64,000 bases of DNA from Aliivibrio sp. S4MY1 (lineage in GTDB: Bacteria; Pseudomonadota; Gammaproteobacteria; Enterobacterales; Vibrionaceae): NCBI RefSeq assembly GCF_028765545.1, contig NZ_JARACP010000011.1:115376-179375 (forward strand), in the 5' to 3' direction. A model generated the notes under the pieces. That model ran no database searches, was not told the DNA's origin, and worked only from the letters and a program-made list of their open reading frames with translations. Shown here one piece after another: positions 41,191 to 50,900 of this stretch (positions within the stretch are counted from its first letter, which is position 1; every line of letters begins with the position of its first letter). The position numbers were made by a program, and so were the translations under genes.

Positions 41191-43320
41191 ATGTTCGCGA
41201 ATCCAGTCGTAAAATCATTTCAGTACGGTAACCATACCGTAACTCTAGAGACGGGCGTAATGGCACGTCAAGCAACTGCAGCTGTAATGGCAAGCATGGA
41301 CGATACATCAGTATTCGTTTCTGTTGTTGCTAAGAAAGATGCAGTACCAGGTCAAGATTTCTTCCCACTAACAGTGAACTACCAAGAGCGTACATACGCA
41401 GCTGGTAAAATCCCTGGTGGTTTCTTCAAGCGTGAAGGTCGTCCTTCTGAAGGCGAAACACTAACGGCACGTCTAATCGACCGTCCAATTCGTCCACTTT
41501 TCCCAAGTGCGTTTAAAAACGAAGTTCAGGTTATCGCTACGGTTGTTTCTATCAACCCTGATGTAAACCCAGACATGATCACTATGATTGCAACGTCTGC
41601 AGCGCTTTCTATTGCTGGTGTACCATTCAATGGTCCTATCGGTGCTGCACGTGTTGGTCACATCAATGGTGAGCTAGTTCTTAACCCATCAAACACTGAG
41701 CTTGAAAACTCTAAACTAGACCTAGTTGTGTCTGGTACAGAAGGCGCAGTATTAATGGTTGAGTCAGAAGCTGACAACCTATCTGAAGAAGAAATGCTTT
41801 CTGCTGTTGTGTTTGGTCACGAACAACAACAAGTAGTAATCAAAGCTATCAACGAGTTTGCTGCTGAAGTTGCTACTCCTGCTTGGGATTGGACTGCTCC
41901 AGAAGTAAACACAGAGCTTAAAGCACAAGTTGCTGAGCTTGCAGAAACTCGTCTTTCTGAAGCGTACCAAATCACTGAAAAAATGGCGCGTTACGAGCAA
42001 GTTGGCGTAATTAAAAACGAAGCTGTTGAAGCACTTCTAGCTCAAAACGAAGAACTAGACGAGCGCGAAATCCGTGGCATGCTTGGTTCTTTAGAGAAAA
42101 AAGTAGTACGTAGCCGCATTATTGCTGGTCATCCACGTATCGATGGTCGTGAAAAAGACATGGTTCGTGCGCTAGACGTACGTACTGGTGTTCTTCCACG
42201 TACACACGGTTCTTCTCTATTCACTCGTGGTGAAACTCAAGCACTTGTTACTGCAACGCTTGGTACACAACGTGATGCACAAATTATCGACAGCCTAATG
42301 GGTGAGAAGAAAGATCACTTCCTTCTACACTACAACTTCCCTCCATACTGTGTAGGTGAAACTGGTTTTGTTGGTTCACCTAAGCGTCGTGAAATTGGTC
42401 ACGGTAAACTAGCTAAGCGCGGTATCCAAGCGGTTATGCCTTCTGTTGAAGAATTCCCATACACAGTACGTGTAGTATCGGAAATCACTGAATCTAACGG
42501 TTCATCTTCAATGGCTTCTGTATGTGGTACATCTCTAGCACTTATGGATGCGGGTGTTCCAATTAAAGCATCTGTTGCTGGTATCGCAATGGGTCTTGTT
42601 AAAGAAGGCGACGATTTCGTTGTTCTTTCTGACATCCTTGGCGACGAAGATCACCTAGGTGACATGGACTTTAAAGTAGCGGGTACTAACGAAGGTATTA
42701 CTGCTCTTCAAATGGACATCAAAATCGAAGGTATCACTAAAGAGATCATGCAGATCGCTCTAAACCAAGCACAAGGTGCGCGTAAGCACATCCTTACTGT
42801 TATGGATGAAGCAATCTCTGGTGCTCGTGAAGATATCTCTGAATTCGCTCCACGTATCCACACAATGAAAATCAGCTCTGATAAGATCAAAGATGTTATC
42901 GGTAAAGGTGGTGCAGTTATCCGTGCTCTTTGTGAAGAGACTGGTACAACTATCGAAATCGAAGACGACGGTACTATCAAAATCGCTGCGACTGAAGGTG
43001 CTGCTGCTAAAGAAGCTATCCGTCGTATCGAAGAAATTACTGCTGAAGTTGAAGTGGGTAAGATCTATACAGGTAAAGTTATGCGTATCGTAGATTTCGG
43101 TGCGTTCGTAACGGTTCTTGGTCCTAAAGAAGGTCTAGTACACATTTCTCAAATCGCTGAAGAGCGCATCGAGAAAGTGGCTGATCACCTACAAGTTGGT
43201 CAAGAAGTGAAAACTAAAGTACTAGAAATCGACCGTCAAGGCCGTATTCGTCTAAGTATTAAAGAAGCAAGTGCTGAGCTAAACCCAGCACCTGCTGCTG
43301 AAGCAAAAGACGCAGAATAA
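41191..43320 (+). CDS. pnp: Polynucleotide phosphorylase
   Basis: PNPase is the phosphorolytic 3'-5' exoribonuclease of the degradosome. The 709 residues (E. coli 711) contain two RNase PH domains (first with [20 protein letters not shown], second with [12 protein letters not shown] and [16 protein letters not shown]), then a KH domain ([14 protein letters not shown]) and an S1 domain ([13 protein letters not shown]). AAAGGA precedes the ATG. The leader hairpin upstream points to RNase III-dependent autoregulation. Confidence 0.98.
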   Translation: MFANPVVKSFQYGNHTVTLETGVMARQATAAVMASMDDTSVFVSVVAKKDAVPGQDFFPLTVNYQERTYAAGKIPGGFFKREGRPSEGETLTARLIDRPIRPLFPSAFKNEVQVIATVVSINPDVNPDMITMIATSAALSIAGVPFNGPIGAARVGHINGELVLNPSNTELENSKLDLVVSGTEGAVLMVESEADNLSEEEMLSAVVFGHEQQQVVIKAINEFAAEVATPAWDWTAPEVNTELKAQVAELAETRLSEAYQITEKMARYEQVGVIKNEAVEALLAQNEELDEREIRGMLGSLEKKVVRSRIIAGHPRIDGREKDMVRALDVRTGVLPRTHGSSLFTRGETQALVTATLGTQRDAQIIDSLMGEKKDHFLLHYNFPPYCVGETGFVGSPKRREIGHGKLAKRGIQAVMPSVEEFPYTVRVVSEITESNGSSSMASVCGTSLALMDAGVPIKASVAGIAMGLVKEGDDFVVLSDILGDEDHLGDMDFKVAGTNEGITALQMDIKIEGITKEIMQIALNQAQGARKHILTVMDEAISGAREDISEFAPRIHTMKISSDKIKDVIGKGGAVIRALCEETGTTIEIEDDGTIKIAATEGAAAKEAIRRIEEITAEVEVGKIYTGKVMRIVDFGAFVTVLGPKEGLVHISQIAEERIEKVADHLQVGQEVKTKVLEIDRQGRIRLSIKEASAELNPAPAAEAKDAE

Positions 43321-43358
43321 TCTTATTGATTACAGTCTTTTGATTTAAAGCGTGTTAT

Positions 43359-43389
43359 AAAGGGAGCAGAAGTGCTCCCTTTTCTTTTA
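43359..43389 (+). terminator. Rho-independent terminator after pnp
   Basis: AAAGGGAGCA/TGCTCCCTTT with a GAAG tetraloop and a T-rich tail. Confidence 0.9.
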
Positions 43390-43430
43390 AGTGTCGTTAA
43401 AAGAAATTGGCTTATCATAGGAGAAAATGA

Positions 43431-44399
43431 GTGAATTGGATTCGAGTTGCGTTAGTAGGCGCAGTATTAGTATTATCAGGGTGTGCATCAAACTCCTCTG
43501 GTTGGGGTTACCCACCAATGGCGGTTCCTTTGCAACCAAGCATCCAGCAAGAGATTCAATTGTCTCGTTTAGACCAATTATTACTACGACCAGATGTTGA
43601 TGATATTACTCGTGCTAAAATGTTTTATGAGCGTGGTTTAATTAATGACAGTTTAGGTTTACGTGATTTAGCTCGTGTAGACTTCACCCAATCTCTTAAT
43701 TTAAAACCAGATCAAAGTGATGTTTTTAATATTTTAGGTGTGTATTACACGCAAAATACTGACTTTGATGGTGCTTATGAAGCATTAGACTCTGCATTAG
43801 AGCTAGATCCATCGAATCAATTTGCAGAGCGCAATCTAGCCATCGCCCTTTATTATGGCGAGCGTTACGATCAAGCTTATGAAATTGCCACAAAACATTA
43901 TAACGATGCACCACGAGATCCATATCGTGCTATTTGGTTATATTGGATTGGATTAGAAGTGGATGCGAAAGTAGCAACAGAAACTTTCCAAAAACAATAT
44001 CAACAAAGAGCGGATGAAGATTTTGGATGGGATCTTGTCGGACTTATTTTAAAAGAAACCTCAGAAGATGAGTTTTATAAAAAGCTTCTGACTACCACTC
44101 GTAATAACGTTGCATTGGCAGAAAAACTAACGGAAGGGTATTTTTACTTAGCTAAGCGTTATCAACATGAAGGCGATTACTCTAATGCGATTGCTCTGTA
44201 TAAATTAGCAATGGCAGGCAATGTGTATGAATATGTTGAGCATCGTTACTCTTTTGTTGAGCTTGGTAAAATCTATCAATCATTACGCGAGTTACAAGAG
44301 CAGAAGATAAAAGAACAGCAAGCATTAGAATCGAAAGAAGCACCTGTTGTTGAAAGTACAGAAAAAGAAGTGTTAAAAGAAGAAGCGTTAGCGGAATAA
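43431..44399 (+). CDS. nlpI: Outer-membrane lipoprotein NlpI
   Basis: NlpI is a TPR lipoprotein that scaffolds peptidoglycan endopeptidases and the protease Prc in E. coli. The start is a GTG at 43431 behind AGGAG. The 322 residues open with a lipoprotein signal peptide whose lipobox LSGC puts the acylated cysteine at C18. TPR-like helices follow (AKMFYERGLINDSLGLRDLARVDF, then FNILGVYYTQNTDFDGAYEAL). The C-terminal 30 residues are charged and glutamate-rich, longer than in E. coli. The place after pnp is the usual one. Confidence 0.95.
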   Translation: MNWIRVALVGAVLVLSGCASNSSGWGYPPMAVPLQPSIQQEIQLSRLDQLLLRPDVDDITRAKMFYERGLINDSLGLRDLARVDFTQSLNLKPDQSDVFNILGVYYTQNTDFDGAYEALDSALELDPSNQFAERNLAIALYYGERYDQAYEIATKHYNDAPRDPYRAIWLYWIGLEVDAKVATETFQKQYQQRADEDFGWDLVGLILKETSEDEFYKKLLTTTRNNVALAEKLTEGYFYLAKRYQHEGDYSNAIALYKLAMAGNVYEYVEHRYSFVELGKIYQSLRELQEQKIKEQQALESKEAPVVESTEKEVLKEEALAE

Positions 44400-44419
44400 C
44401 TCTGTATTTAGTATTTATG

Positions 44420-44454
44420 AAAGCCCTTATTTCTAAGTGAAGTAAGGGCTTTTT
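44420..44454. terminator. Bidirectional terminator between nlpI and ubiV
   Basis: AAGCCCTTATTTC pairs with GAAGTAAGGGCTT (one wobble) over a 5-nt loop, T-rich on the plus side; lies between convergent genes. Confidence 0.88.
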
Positions 44455-44478
44455 GTTTATGAAGGACTATCTAATTAA

Positions 44479-45357
44479 TTAGATTTGGACATCTAGTCCT
44501 GCGATATTGTGCCAATAACCATTGCATTGACGAGCATCTTTTAGCGCAAACTTTTCAATACCTGCTTCATTAGTTTTAAATTTAGATACTTCGCTAAAGG
44601 TTTCTACACTTAATGGGCTTAATCGCACCACATCAACCAACTTTTCCATACTTGGTAAGTCATTGATAAGGTTATAGCAGTAGCCTGATTGGGTTTGAAT
44701 ACCATTTAAAGTAAAGACTTCTTGCCCTTCTTGGCTATTTACAGTGATGCCATTTGGGTACTTGATACAACAAGTCTCACACTCATCTTTTGGTTTGTTT
44801 TCAGCTCTTGCGGTAAAGCAGCGAGCTGAATAAGCCAGTGGTAAGTAACCGTAGCTGAATACTTCAGTTTCAAACTTATCGCGAATGCCCAATTCATCGC
44901 ATTGAATTAATACGTTTTGTAGCCATTCGCGTGATAATTCAACGGGCATACACCAACGAGTCATACCTTGTTTTAAAAATAAATTTAACGTTTGTGCGTT
45001 ATAACAGTTAACGGCAGGGCCAACCACAAACGGAACCTTGCTATCTGAAGCTAATTGAATTGCAGAAACATCGTTAGCTTCAATAATGAAGTCACCGTTA
45101 TCAATGTACTTTTTCATTACATTGACTTCACTTGGTGCTTCTAACAGTGCCATGGTTGATAAAACGACCTGCTTGCCAGAATCTGAAATCTCTTTAGCGA
45201 TAGCAAACCAATCTTTAGGTTTCATTTCTCGGCGCTTTGAGCAAACACTTTCGCCTAAATAAATAATATCAGCTTCACTGTTGATCGATTTTTGATAAAA
45301 GTCTTCAATATTTTCTTTTGACCAAAAGTACAGAAGTGGACCTAGTGCGTATTTCAT
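44479..45357 (-). CDS. ubiV: Ubiquinone biosynthesis protein UbiV (U32 family)
   Basis: UbiV works with UbiU in oxygen-independent hydroxylation of the ubiquinone ring, using prephenate as oxygen donor in E. coli. The 292 residues belong to peptidase family U32 but have no known protease role. Four cysteines that bind the 4Fe-4S cluster in E. coli are at the same positions: C39, C180, C193 and C197 (the motif is CETCCIKYP). It is 9 bp downstream of ubiU on the same strand, so the pair is an operon. Confidence 0.94.
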   Translation of the reverse strand: MKYALGPLLYFWSKENIEDFYQKSINSEADIIYLGESVCSKRREMKPKDWFAIAKEISDSGKQVVLSTMALLEAPSEVNVMKKYIDNGDFIIEANDVSAIQLASDSKVPFVVGPAVNCYNAQTLNLFLKQGMTRWCMPVELSREWLQNVLIQCDELGIRDKFETEVFSYGYLPLAYSARCFTARAENKPKDECETCCIKYPNGITVNSQEGQEVFTLNGIQTQSGYCYNLINDLPSMEKLVDVVRLSPLSVETFSEVSKFKTNEAGIEKFALKDARQCNGYWHNIAGLDVQI

Positions 45358-45366
45358 AATGTTCTC

Positions 45367-46368
45367 CTATTGCCACTTCTTGTGATATGCACCAAGGGTT
45401 GTTTGAGTCCCTTCTGATACATTAGCTAATGTTGCATCCCACTTAGGTTCAACCGAGTAGCCTTCAGGGTTTGCTTTATAGTGATCAATGGCTGCACGCC
45501 AAGTTCGAGTCACTTGTTCTACATAAGCAGGGCTACGCTGACGACCTTCAATTTTAACTGAAGCGACATTGGCAGCAAAAAGTTCAGGCACAAGAGATAA
45601 GGTATTTAAACTTGTTGGTTCCTCAAGCGCATGGAAGGTTTTTCCCTCTACGTCAAAACGCCCCTTACAAAGGGTAGGATAACCCGCATTCTCACCTTCG
45701 CCGTAGCGGTCAATAAGGATGTTGTTTAAACGAGATTCTAGACCATTTTCTGTTTCTTGCCAGCGAACGTATTTTGCTGGAGAGCAGGCACCAACCGTAT
45801 TTGGTGATTCGCCTGTCATGTATGAAGATAAGTAACAACGACCTTCAGACATGATGCATAAACTACCAAACGCAAACACCTCTAAATCAACATCAGAAGT
45901 TAAGTTACGTGATAGTTGCTTTACCTGATGGATTGAAAGAACTCGTGGCAAAACTACACGTTTAATATTGAAATTTTTCTTATAGAAATCAATCGCAGCA
46001 ACGTTGGTAGCCGAAGCTTGAACGGATAAGTGTAGCTCTAAATCTGGGTAAGTGGTTGCCGCGTATTCTAGAACCCCGATATCCGAGATAATGAGCGCAT
46101 CGATCCCCATTGCTGCCGCGTTATCAACGGCTTTTGTCCAACGGTTAAATCCATCTGGGTGAGCAAATGTATTTAAAGCGACATGAATATGCTTATTATT
46201 GTCGTGAACGTATTGCACCGCTTTCTCAAGTTTTTTACCTGTGAAATTTAAGCCTGCAAAATGGCGAGCGTTAGTATCGTCTTTAAAACCGATATAAACC
46301 GCATCAGCACCACAATCGATTGCGGTTTTCAGGGCAGGTAAATTACCGGCAGGGCAGAGGAGTTCCAT
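45367..46368 (-). CDS. ubiU: Ubiquinone biosynthesis protein UbiU (U32 family)
   Basis: The partner of UbiV. The 333 residues begin MELLCPAGNLPALKTAIDCGADAVYIG, typical of U32 proteins, and carry the cluster cysteines C171, C178, C195 and C234, with the same spacing as in E. coli (169, 176, 193, 232). In E. coli ubiT lies opposite ubiU; here a broken GGDEF-EAL gene lies between them. I found no clear FNR box directly upstream. Confidence 0.95.
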   Translation of the reverse strand: MELLCPAGNLPALKTAIDCGADAVYIGFKDDTNARHFAGLNFTGKKLEKAVQYVHDNNKHIHVALNTFAHPDGFNRWTKAVDNAAAMGIDALIISDIGVLEYAATTYPDLELHLSVQASATNVAAIDFYKKNFNIKRVVLPRVLSIHQVKQLSRNLTSDVDLEVFAFGSLCIMSEGRCYLSSYMTGESPNTVGACSPAKYVRWQETENGLESRLNNILIDRYGEGENAGYPTLCKGRFDVEGKTFHALEEPTSLNTLSLVPELFAANVASVKIEGRQRSPAYVEQVTRTWRAAIDHYKANPEGYSVEPKWDATLANVSEGTQTTLGAYHKKWQ

Positions 46369-46532
46369 TAGAATACCTAGTTACGAGAATCTGATGCTCT
46401 ATGATAATGATAAGATAATTTTTAAACTTGATTTAAGGCAGGTTTTTGGTTCTTTTGTTGTTGAAATACAGCTTTGAAATAGAATGGTATGAAAGGTGAC
46501 TTTTTTTGATTTAATTTTTCATAATCGGTTGT

Positions 46533-46567
46533 AATACCTAGAAAGTGGCAGGTACTTCCTAGGTATT
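46533..46567. other. Long hairpin between ubiU and the GGDEF-EAL remnant
   Basis: AATACCTAGAAAGT pairs with ACTTCCTAGGTATT (13 of 14) over a 7-nt loop. No T-run on either side, so it is not a standard terminator, although its place after the minus-strand EAL gene would suit one. Confidence 0.5.
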
Positions 46568-46585
46568 AAGTTATCTAGTATTTGA

Positions 46586-48588
46586 TTATCTAGAACGTTT
46601 GTTTTGTACTAATAGCGCTTCAATCTCATGTTTTGGTTGAGGTTTGTGGAAGTGAAAGCCTTGGATCGAGTCACAGTTTAAACTGGATAACAGCATCGCT
46701 TGTTGTCTTGTTTCAACCCCTTCAGCCACGATATCCATATTTAAGTTTTTGCCTAAATTAATCACATTTTCAATGATGGTGATTTGTTTAGGTAATGTGT
46801 CGATTTCACTGATAAAGCCACGGTCAATTTTTAGTTCATCAAGAGGGAAGCGCGCAAGATAAGCCAAAGAAGAGTAACCTGTACCAAAGTCATCAATAGA
46901 TAAGGTAAAGCCAAGTTTTTTAATCGCATCTAGCATTTGAATGGCGTGTTCTCCATCACTCATTACAGCACTTTCTGTCAGTTCTAAAGTGATGCAGTTC
47001 GGGTCAACTTGTGTGGTTTTAAGCAAACGTTCCATGTATTCAATTAACTGAGGATTACCAAATTGCTCAGGTGATAAATTAATCGCAATACGGCCAGGTA
47101 AAATACCTTGATTACGCCATTCTTTAACGGTTTGGAATACCTCACGCATAACCACTTTTCCAAGAGTCTCAATCAATCCAGAGCGTTCAGCTACAGGAAT
47201 AAAACGAGCAGGGCTAATATAACCTTCAACAGGATGCTTCCAACGAACAAGAGCTTCAGCGCCATTAATTCTAAAATCACGAGCGCTGACTTTTGGTTGA
47301 TACCAGACTTCGAGCCCATTATTTTGTAGCGCTTTTTGAAGTTCAATCTCTAGCCATAAGCGCATACGCGCTTCTTTGTTCATTTGGTCATGGAATTTGA
47401 TTAAACGATTACGGCCGCGATCTTTTGCTTCATACATTGCGGTGTCAGCATTTTGTAATAAGCTGCGCGCATCAGTGCCATCGGCAGGGTATTGAACACT
47501 ACCAATTGAACAAGATCAAAAGGTTGGTTAATAAGGGATATGATCTTTTCAGATAATTGGTCAAGGATCTGATTATGTTCAGGCTTTGGAAAAAGAATAC
47601 CAAATTCATCACCACCTAAATGGCCAACAATAGCGTGCTTAGGAAGTAATTTTTGTAAGCGAGTGGAAATTTCTTTTAACACTCTATCACCAATGTGGTG
47701 GCCTAAAGAGTCATTTATATTCTTGAAGTTATCGATGTCTAGGTAAAGCATGAAAAAAGGAATATCTTCTTTAATCATTTTTTCAATAACATGAGTGAAG
47801 CCATGTCGATTATAGATCCCGGTTAATAGGTCGACTTGAGAAACCGCGATTTGATTTTCATTTTTGGTTTGTTTTTTGTGCTCTTTTAAAATAACTAAAT
47901 GAGCGGGGCTACCTAGGATATGTGTTTTTTCAACGGTTAATATGAGTTCAGCTCGGGTGCCACAATTAACGGTAGTTCTTACAATGAGAGATTGCTCTGA
48001 TGCCAATTCAATAATGGTTTCGGAAAGTGATTGAGTTTTGTTTGCTGAGGCTAATAACTGCTCAATATTTTCGCCTACAAATTCAGAGGCTTTATTAAAC
48101 CCAAGCATTTTGGCTGAAGCGGTATTTGCTGAAACAATAATATCTCCTTCAATCAGCAAAACGGAGTCATTCAGTAGCTCGGTAAGCTTATGATATTTGT
48201 TTTCACTTTCTTTTAAAGAATTGAGCAGTTGTTGTCGTTCTGAAGTATCAACAGCGTGAAAGACAATGTAGGTGTTATCGTCTTGTTCTATGGGGAATAA
48301 GCTAAAGTGAAGGCTGGTATCGAAACGATGATCGTCTAATGTAATTTCAGCTTCAATTTTTTCACCACTTAAGGCTCTATCATAATAAGCTTTAAGTGAG
48401 GAATAGAAATGAGCACCTAAGATATCGGTATCAGAACGACCACATAACGCTTCCCTACTTAACCCACTGATTTCACAGTAACGATTATTAACGGTAACGT
48501 AGTTATGATCCGTGTCCAAAATAGCAAACAGAAATGGACTATTATCTGTAAGCAAAGGAAGCCAGTGTTGTATTTGAGAAAGAGACAT
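46586..48588 (-). pseudogene. PAS-GGDEF-EAL c-di-GMP protein, interrupted in the GGDEF domain
   Basis: Read on the minus strand, an ATG at 48588 opens a frame with two PAS-like regions (NSPFLFAILDTDHNYVTVNN; then a second near residue 130) and a GGDEF domain (GHLGGDEFGILF). After INQPFDL, near 47515, the frame is lost and ends out of frame at 47401. The domain resumes in another frame as CSIGSVQYPADG and DTAMYEAKDRGRN, and continues into a complete EAL domain (AEALVRWKHP, LELTES, DDFGTGYSSL, LKIDRGF, VAEGVET), ending at 46586. About eight residues normally found between PFDL and SIG are missing, so this is a small deletion with frameshift, not one lost base. A separate EAL product from an internal start is possible but has no clear ribosome site. 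Confidence 0.8.
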
Positions 48589-48724
48589 AGTGTTACCGCT
48601 TTTAGTAAAAGAAGACAAATAACTTCCAGAATTAATAATAATTATTAGTATTTATAAGTCGAACGATAAAATATACATTGAATGAATCCCTATTTTCTAC
48701 CCTAAATTGTAATAAGTACTTTTT

Positions 48725-48738
48725 TTGATAAGAAACAG
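48725..48738 (+). promoter_or_regulatory. FNR-like site upstream of ubiT
   Basis: TTGATAAGAAACAG matches 8 of 10 defined positions of the FNR box TTGATN4ATCAA, about 70 bp before ubiT. Anaerobic control would suit the gene, but an 8/10 match is common by chance. Confidence 0.3.
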
Positions 48739-48804
48739 GTTAGATATCGGACAATCAATTTATACTTGCTTACAGTTATCGACTAAATGTAATGGAAATT
48801 AAGC

Positions 48805-49323
48805 GTGATTAATCAAATTCGTTCAAAACTAGTAAAAAATGCGGCATCGATCTTAAAAGTTCCTGCAAAGTTAGTACCTGTTTCAGTTCAACAGAAGGCT
48901 TTACTCGAAGGCTTGAAACAAGTATTTCATGAAGCGCTTGACGATGGGGATTTTGAGTTTCTAGAGGATAAATGGTTAAAAGTTTCCATTCTTGATCTCG
49001 AATTACATTGGTTTATCAGTTATCAAGATGAAAAACTGATAGTCTCAAACAAAGAAGAGAGTGATGATGTGAGTTTTAGTGGCCAATTAAATGATTTGAT
49101 TTTAATTGCAGGCCGTAAAGAAGATCCTGACACTCTATTTTTCCAACGTCGCCTTAAAATTGAAGGGGATACAGAGCTTGGGCTTGAAGTGAAAAACTTA
49201 ATGGACAGTGTTGATCTTGATTCACTTCCAAAACCTTTAAACCAAGCATTGATGACGTTGGCTAATTTTGTCCAACAAGGTTTACAAGAACCTGAAGTAA
49301 AAGAGACGATAAATGCTTATTAG
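48805..49323 (+). CDS. ubiT: Ubiquinone accessory factor UbiT (SCP2 domain)
   Basis: UbiT is a lipid-binding SCP2-domain protein needed for anaerobic ubiquinone synthesis with UbiUV. The 172 residues start at a GTG (MINQIRSKLVKNAASILKVPAKLVPVSVQQKALLEGL) and include the SCP2-like core (LELHWFISYQDEKLIV, then DTLFFQRRLKIEGDTELGLEVKN). The FFQRRL-x-IEGDTELGL stretch is typical for YhbT/UbiT. It overlaps the following yhbS-like gene by 11 bp, as in E. coli where yhbT and yhbS are adjacent. Confidence 0.9.
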   Translation: MINQIRSKLVKNAASILKVPAKLVPVSVQQKALLEGLKQVFHEALDDGDFEFLEDKWLKVSILDLELHWFISYQDEKLIVSNKEESDDVSFSGQLNDLILIAGRKEDPDTLFFQRRLKIEGDTELGLEVKNLMDSVDLDSLPKPLNQALMTLANFVQQGLQEPEVKETINAY

Positions 49324-49816
49324 AACTGAAGCGCCAGCGGATATTTTAACGATAGAACGATTAGTTCGTGAAACCTTTGAAACAGAAGCAGAAGCAAAGC
49401 TTGTGATGTCTTTACGTGAAAACAGTCACTTAACGCTATCACTGGTCGCTTGCTCTGATGAAGGAGAGGTGATTGGACACTGTTTATTTAGCCCTGTAAC
49501 ACTTGATGGTGAAGATTTTAATTGGCAAGGTTTAGCGCCATTGTGCGTTAAAAAAGAATGCCAAAAGCAAGGTATTGCTCAAGCCTTAGTGAAAGAGGGG
49601 TTAGAAACCTTAGCTGAGTTGGGTTACCCGGTTTCAGTGGTATTGGGTGATCCCGCTTATTATCAACGTTTCGGTTTTGAATCTGCAAAAACATATAATA
49701 TGAAGTGTAAATGGGAAGTGCCAGAAGAGGCATTTATGATTAAGGCGTGCTCTCCTGAGTTTCTAGAAGGGAAAGCGGGCTTAATTGAATATTGCCCAGA
49801 GTTTGATTTGCTATAA
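49313..49816 (+). CDS. yhbS: GNAT family N-acetyltransferase YhbS
   Basis: A 167-residue GNAT acetyltransferase; substrate unknown. The acetyl-CoA binding region reads LAPLCVKKECQKQGIAQALVKEGL (family motif Q/RxxGxG/A is here QKQGIA), followed by VVLGDPAYYQRFGFESA, which is characteristic of the YhbS group. Its ATG lies inside the end of ubiT, so the two are coupled. A terminator follows directly. Confidence 0.88.
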   Translation: MLIRTEAPADILTIERLVRETFETEAEAKLVMSLRENSHLTLSLVACSDEGEVIGHCLFSPVTLDGEDFNWQGLAPLCVKKECQKQGIAQALVKEGLETLAELGYPVSVVLGDPAYYQRFGFESAKTYNMKCKWEVPEEAFMIKACSPEFLEGKAGLIEYCPEFDLL

Positions 49817-49827
49817 TCCAATAATAG

Positions 49828-49856
49828 AATGCTCATTATGATTAATGAGCATTTTT
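49828..49856 (+). terminator. Rho-independent terminator after yhbS
   Basis: Perfect 11-bp stem AATGCTCATTA/TAATGAGCATT over a 4-nt loop with a T-run. Confidence 0.88.
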
Positions 49857-49945
49857 ACTTATCGTTTTAATCCCTCCGACAACAAGTGGCATCAGTTGAG
49901 GAATATTGATAATATTCTTCTCCCTAGATTGACAAGTGAATTGAT

Positions 49946-50347
49946 ATGCCACAGCAAGCGTTACAGTTTTTAAATGAAATGAATATTTCAGTTTGGCAAG
50001 TCCGACAACCTGAATATTTCCCAACATTAGAAGCCAATACCATATCGTTACCGGAAACTTGTCAGTTACTTTTTGTGGCTCCTGCAGTTCCTACTGAGCG
50101 TGATGCTTTTCTTTTTGGAAAGGTACTTGCGAGCATGAAATTACTACCAGAGCAGGCGTTATTTCTTCCTTCTAGCGCGTTAGAGTATTTAGCTGAGCAC
50201 AAGCTAGCATGGTCTTGGTTTTCGGGTGTACCTATTACTGAGTTGGAAGGGGTGAAGGCATTAAGCTCTCCACTGCTTTCAGAAATGCATACTAATACTC
50301 AATCACGACGTGATTTATGGCGACAAATTTGTTCTTATGACCATTAA
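49946..50347 (+). CDS. holD: DNA polymerase III psi subunit HolD
   Basis: Psi links the clamp loader to chi and SSB. The 133 residues are poorly conserved, as usual for HolD, but the ends are recognisable: an N-terminal QFLNEMNISVWQVRQPEYF (clamp-loader binding side) and a C-terminal SSPLLSEMHTNTQSRRDLWRQICSYDH like E. coli HolD (ALWQQICTYEH). It overlaps rimI by 11 bp; holD-rimI is the conserved pair in enterics and vibrios. Confidence 0.9.
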   Translation: MPQQALQFLNEMNISVWQVRQPEYFPTLEANTISLPETCQLLFVAPAVPTERDAFLFGKVLASMKLLPEQALFLPSSALEYLAEHKLAWSWFSGVPITELEGVKALSSPLLSEMHTNTQSRRDLWRQICSYDH

Positions 50348-50783
50348 TATTCAACCGATCTCTGATTCTCATTTAGATGATATTTGGAGAATCGAAAACG
50401 CAGCACATTCACATCCTTGGGCAGAGTCTATGCTCCGAGAACTGAACAGTCGCTGTGCGCAACATCGAGTGATGCTAGAAAATGATCAGGTTGTGGGCTA
50501 CTTCTATGCTCAAAACGTGGTAGGCGAAGTGACCTTACTGAATATTGCTATTGATCCTGCGCATCAAAGAAAAGGGTTTGGTCGTAAGTTGACTGAGTTT
50601 TTTATTGATATGTGTATGGAACAAAGCGCTGAATCTGCTTGGCTTGAAGTTCGTGAAAGTAACGTAAAAGCGATTTCTTTATATGAATCTGAAGGGTTTA
50701 ATGAAGTTACTCGACGTCATGATTACTATCCAACAGCCACTGGTAAAGAAGACGCTATTATCATGAGTTATATTTTCTTTTAA
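50337..50783 (+). CDS. rimI: Ribosomal protein S18 alanine N-acetyltransferase RimI
   Basis: RimI acetylates the N-terminal alanine of S18. The ATG at 50337, inside the end of holD, yields 148 residues, the E. coli length; a longer in-frame start at 50310 is unlikely. The acetyl-CoA loop is AIDPAHQRKGFGRKL, and the C-terminal half has LEVRESNVKAISLYESEGFNEV followed by YYP, typical for RimI. Confidence 0.95.
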   Translation: MTINIQPISDSHLDDIWRIENAAHSHPWAESMLRELNSRCAQHRVMLENDQVVGYFYAQNVVGEVTLLNIAIDPAHQRKGFGRKLTEFFIDMCMEQSAESAWLEVRESNVKAISLYESEGFNEVTRRHDYYPTATGKEDAIIMSYIFF

Positions 50784-50813
50784 ATACCTCTTATTTAATG
50801 CTGAGGTTATTTT
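50782..50813 (+). terminator. Probable terminator after rimI
   Basis: AAATACCTC pairs with GAGGTTATTT (one bulge) over a 12-nt loop and runs into TTTT. The stem is weak in GC. Confidence 0.5.
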
Positions 50814-50823
50814 AATTCGGTGC

Positions 50824-50852
50824 TTTAGATAATGGCCGTCTTTGAGTATAAT
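50824..50852 (+). promoter_or_regulatory. Predicted sigma-70 promoter of prfC
   Basis: TTTAGA (4 of 6), 17-bp spacer, perfect -10 TATAAT, about 40 bp upstream of prfC. Confidence 0.6.
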
Positions 50853-50900
50853 CTCGCCTAATTACATCCTTTCTGAAATCTTACAGGATTATCAACGCTT

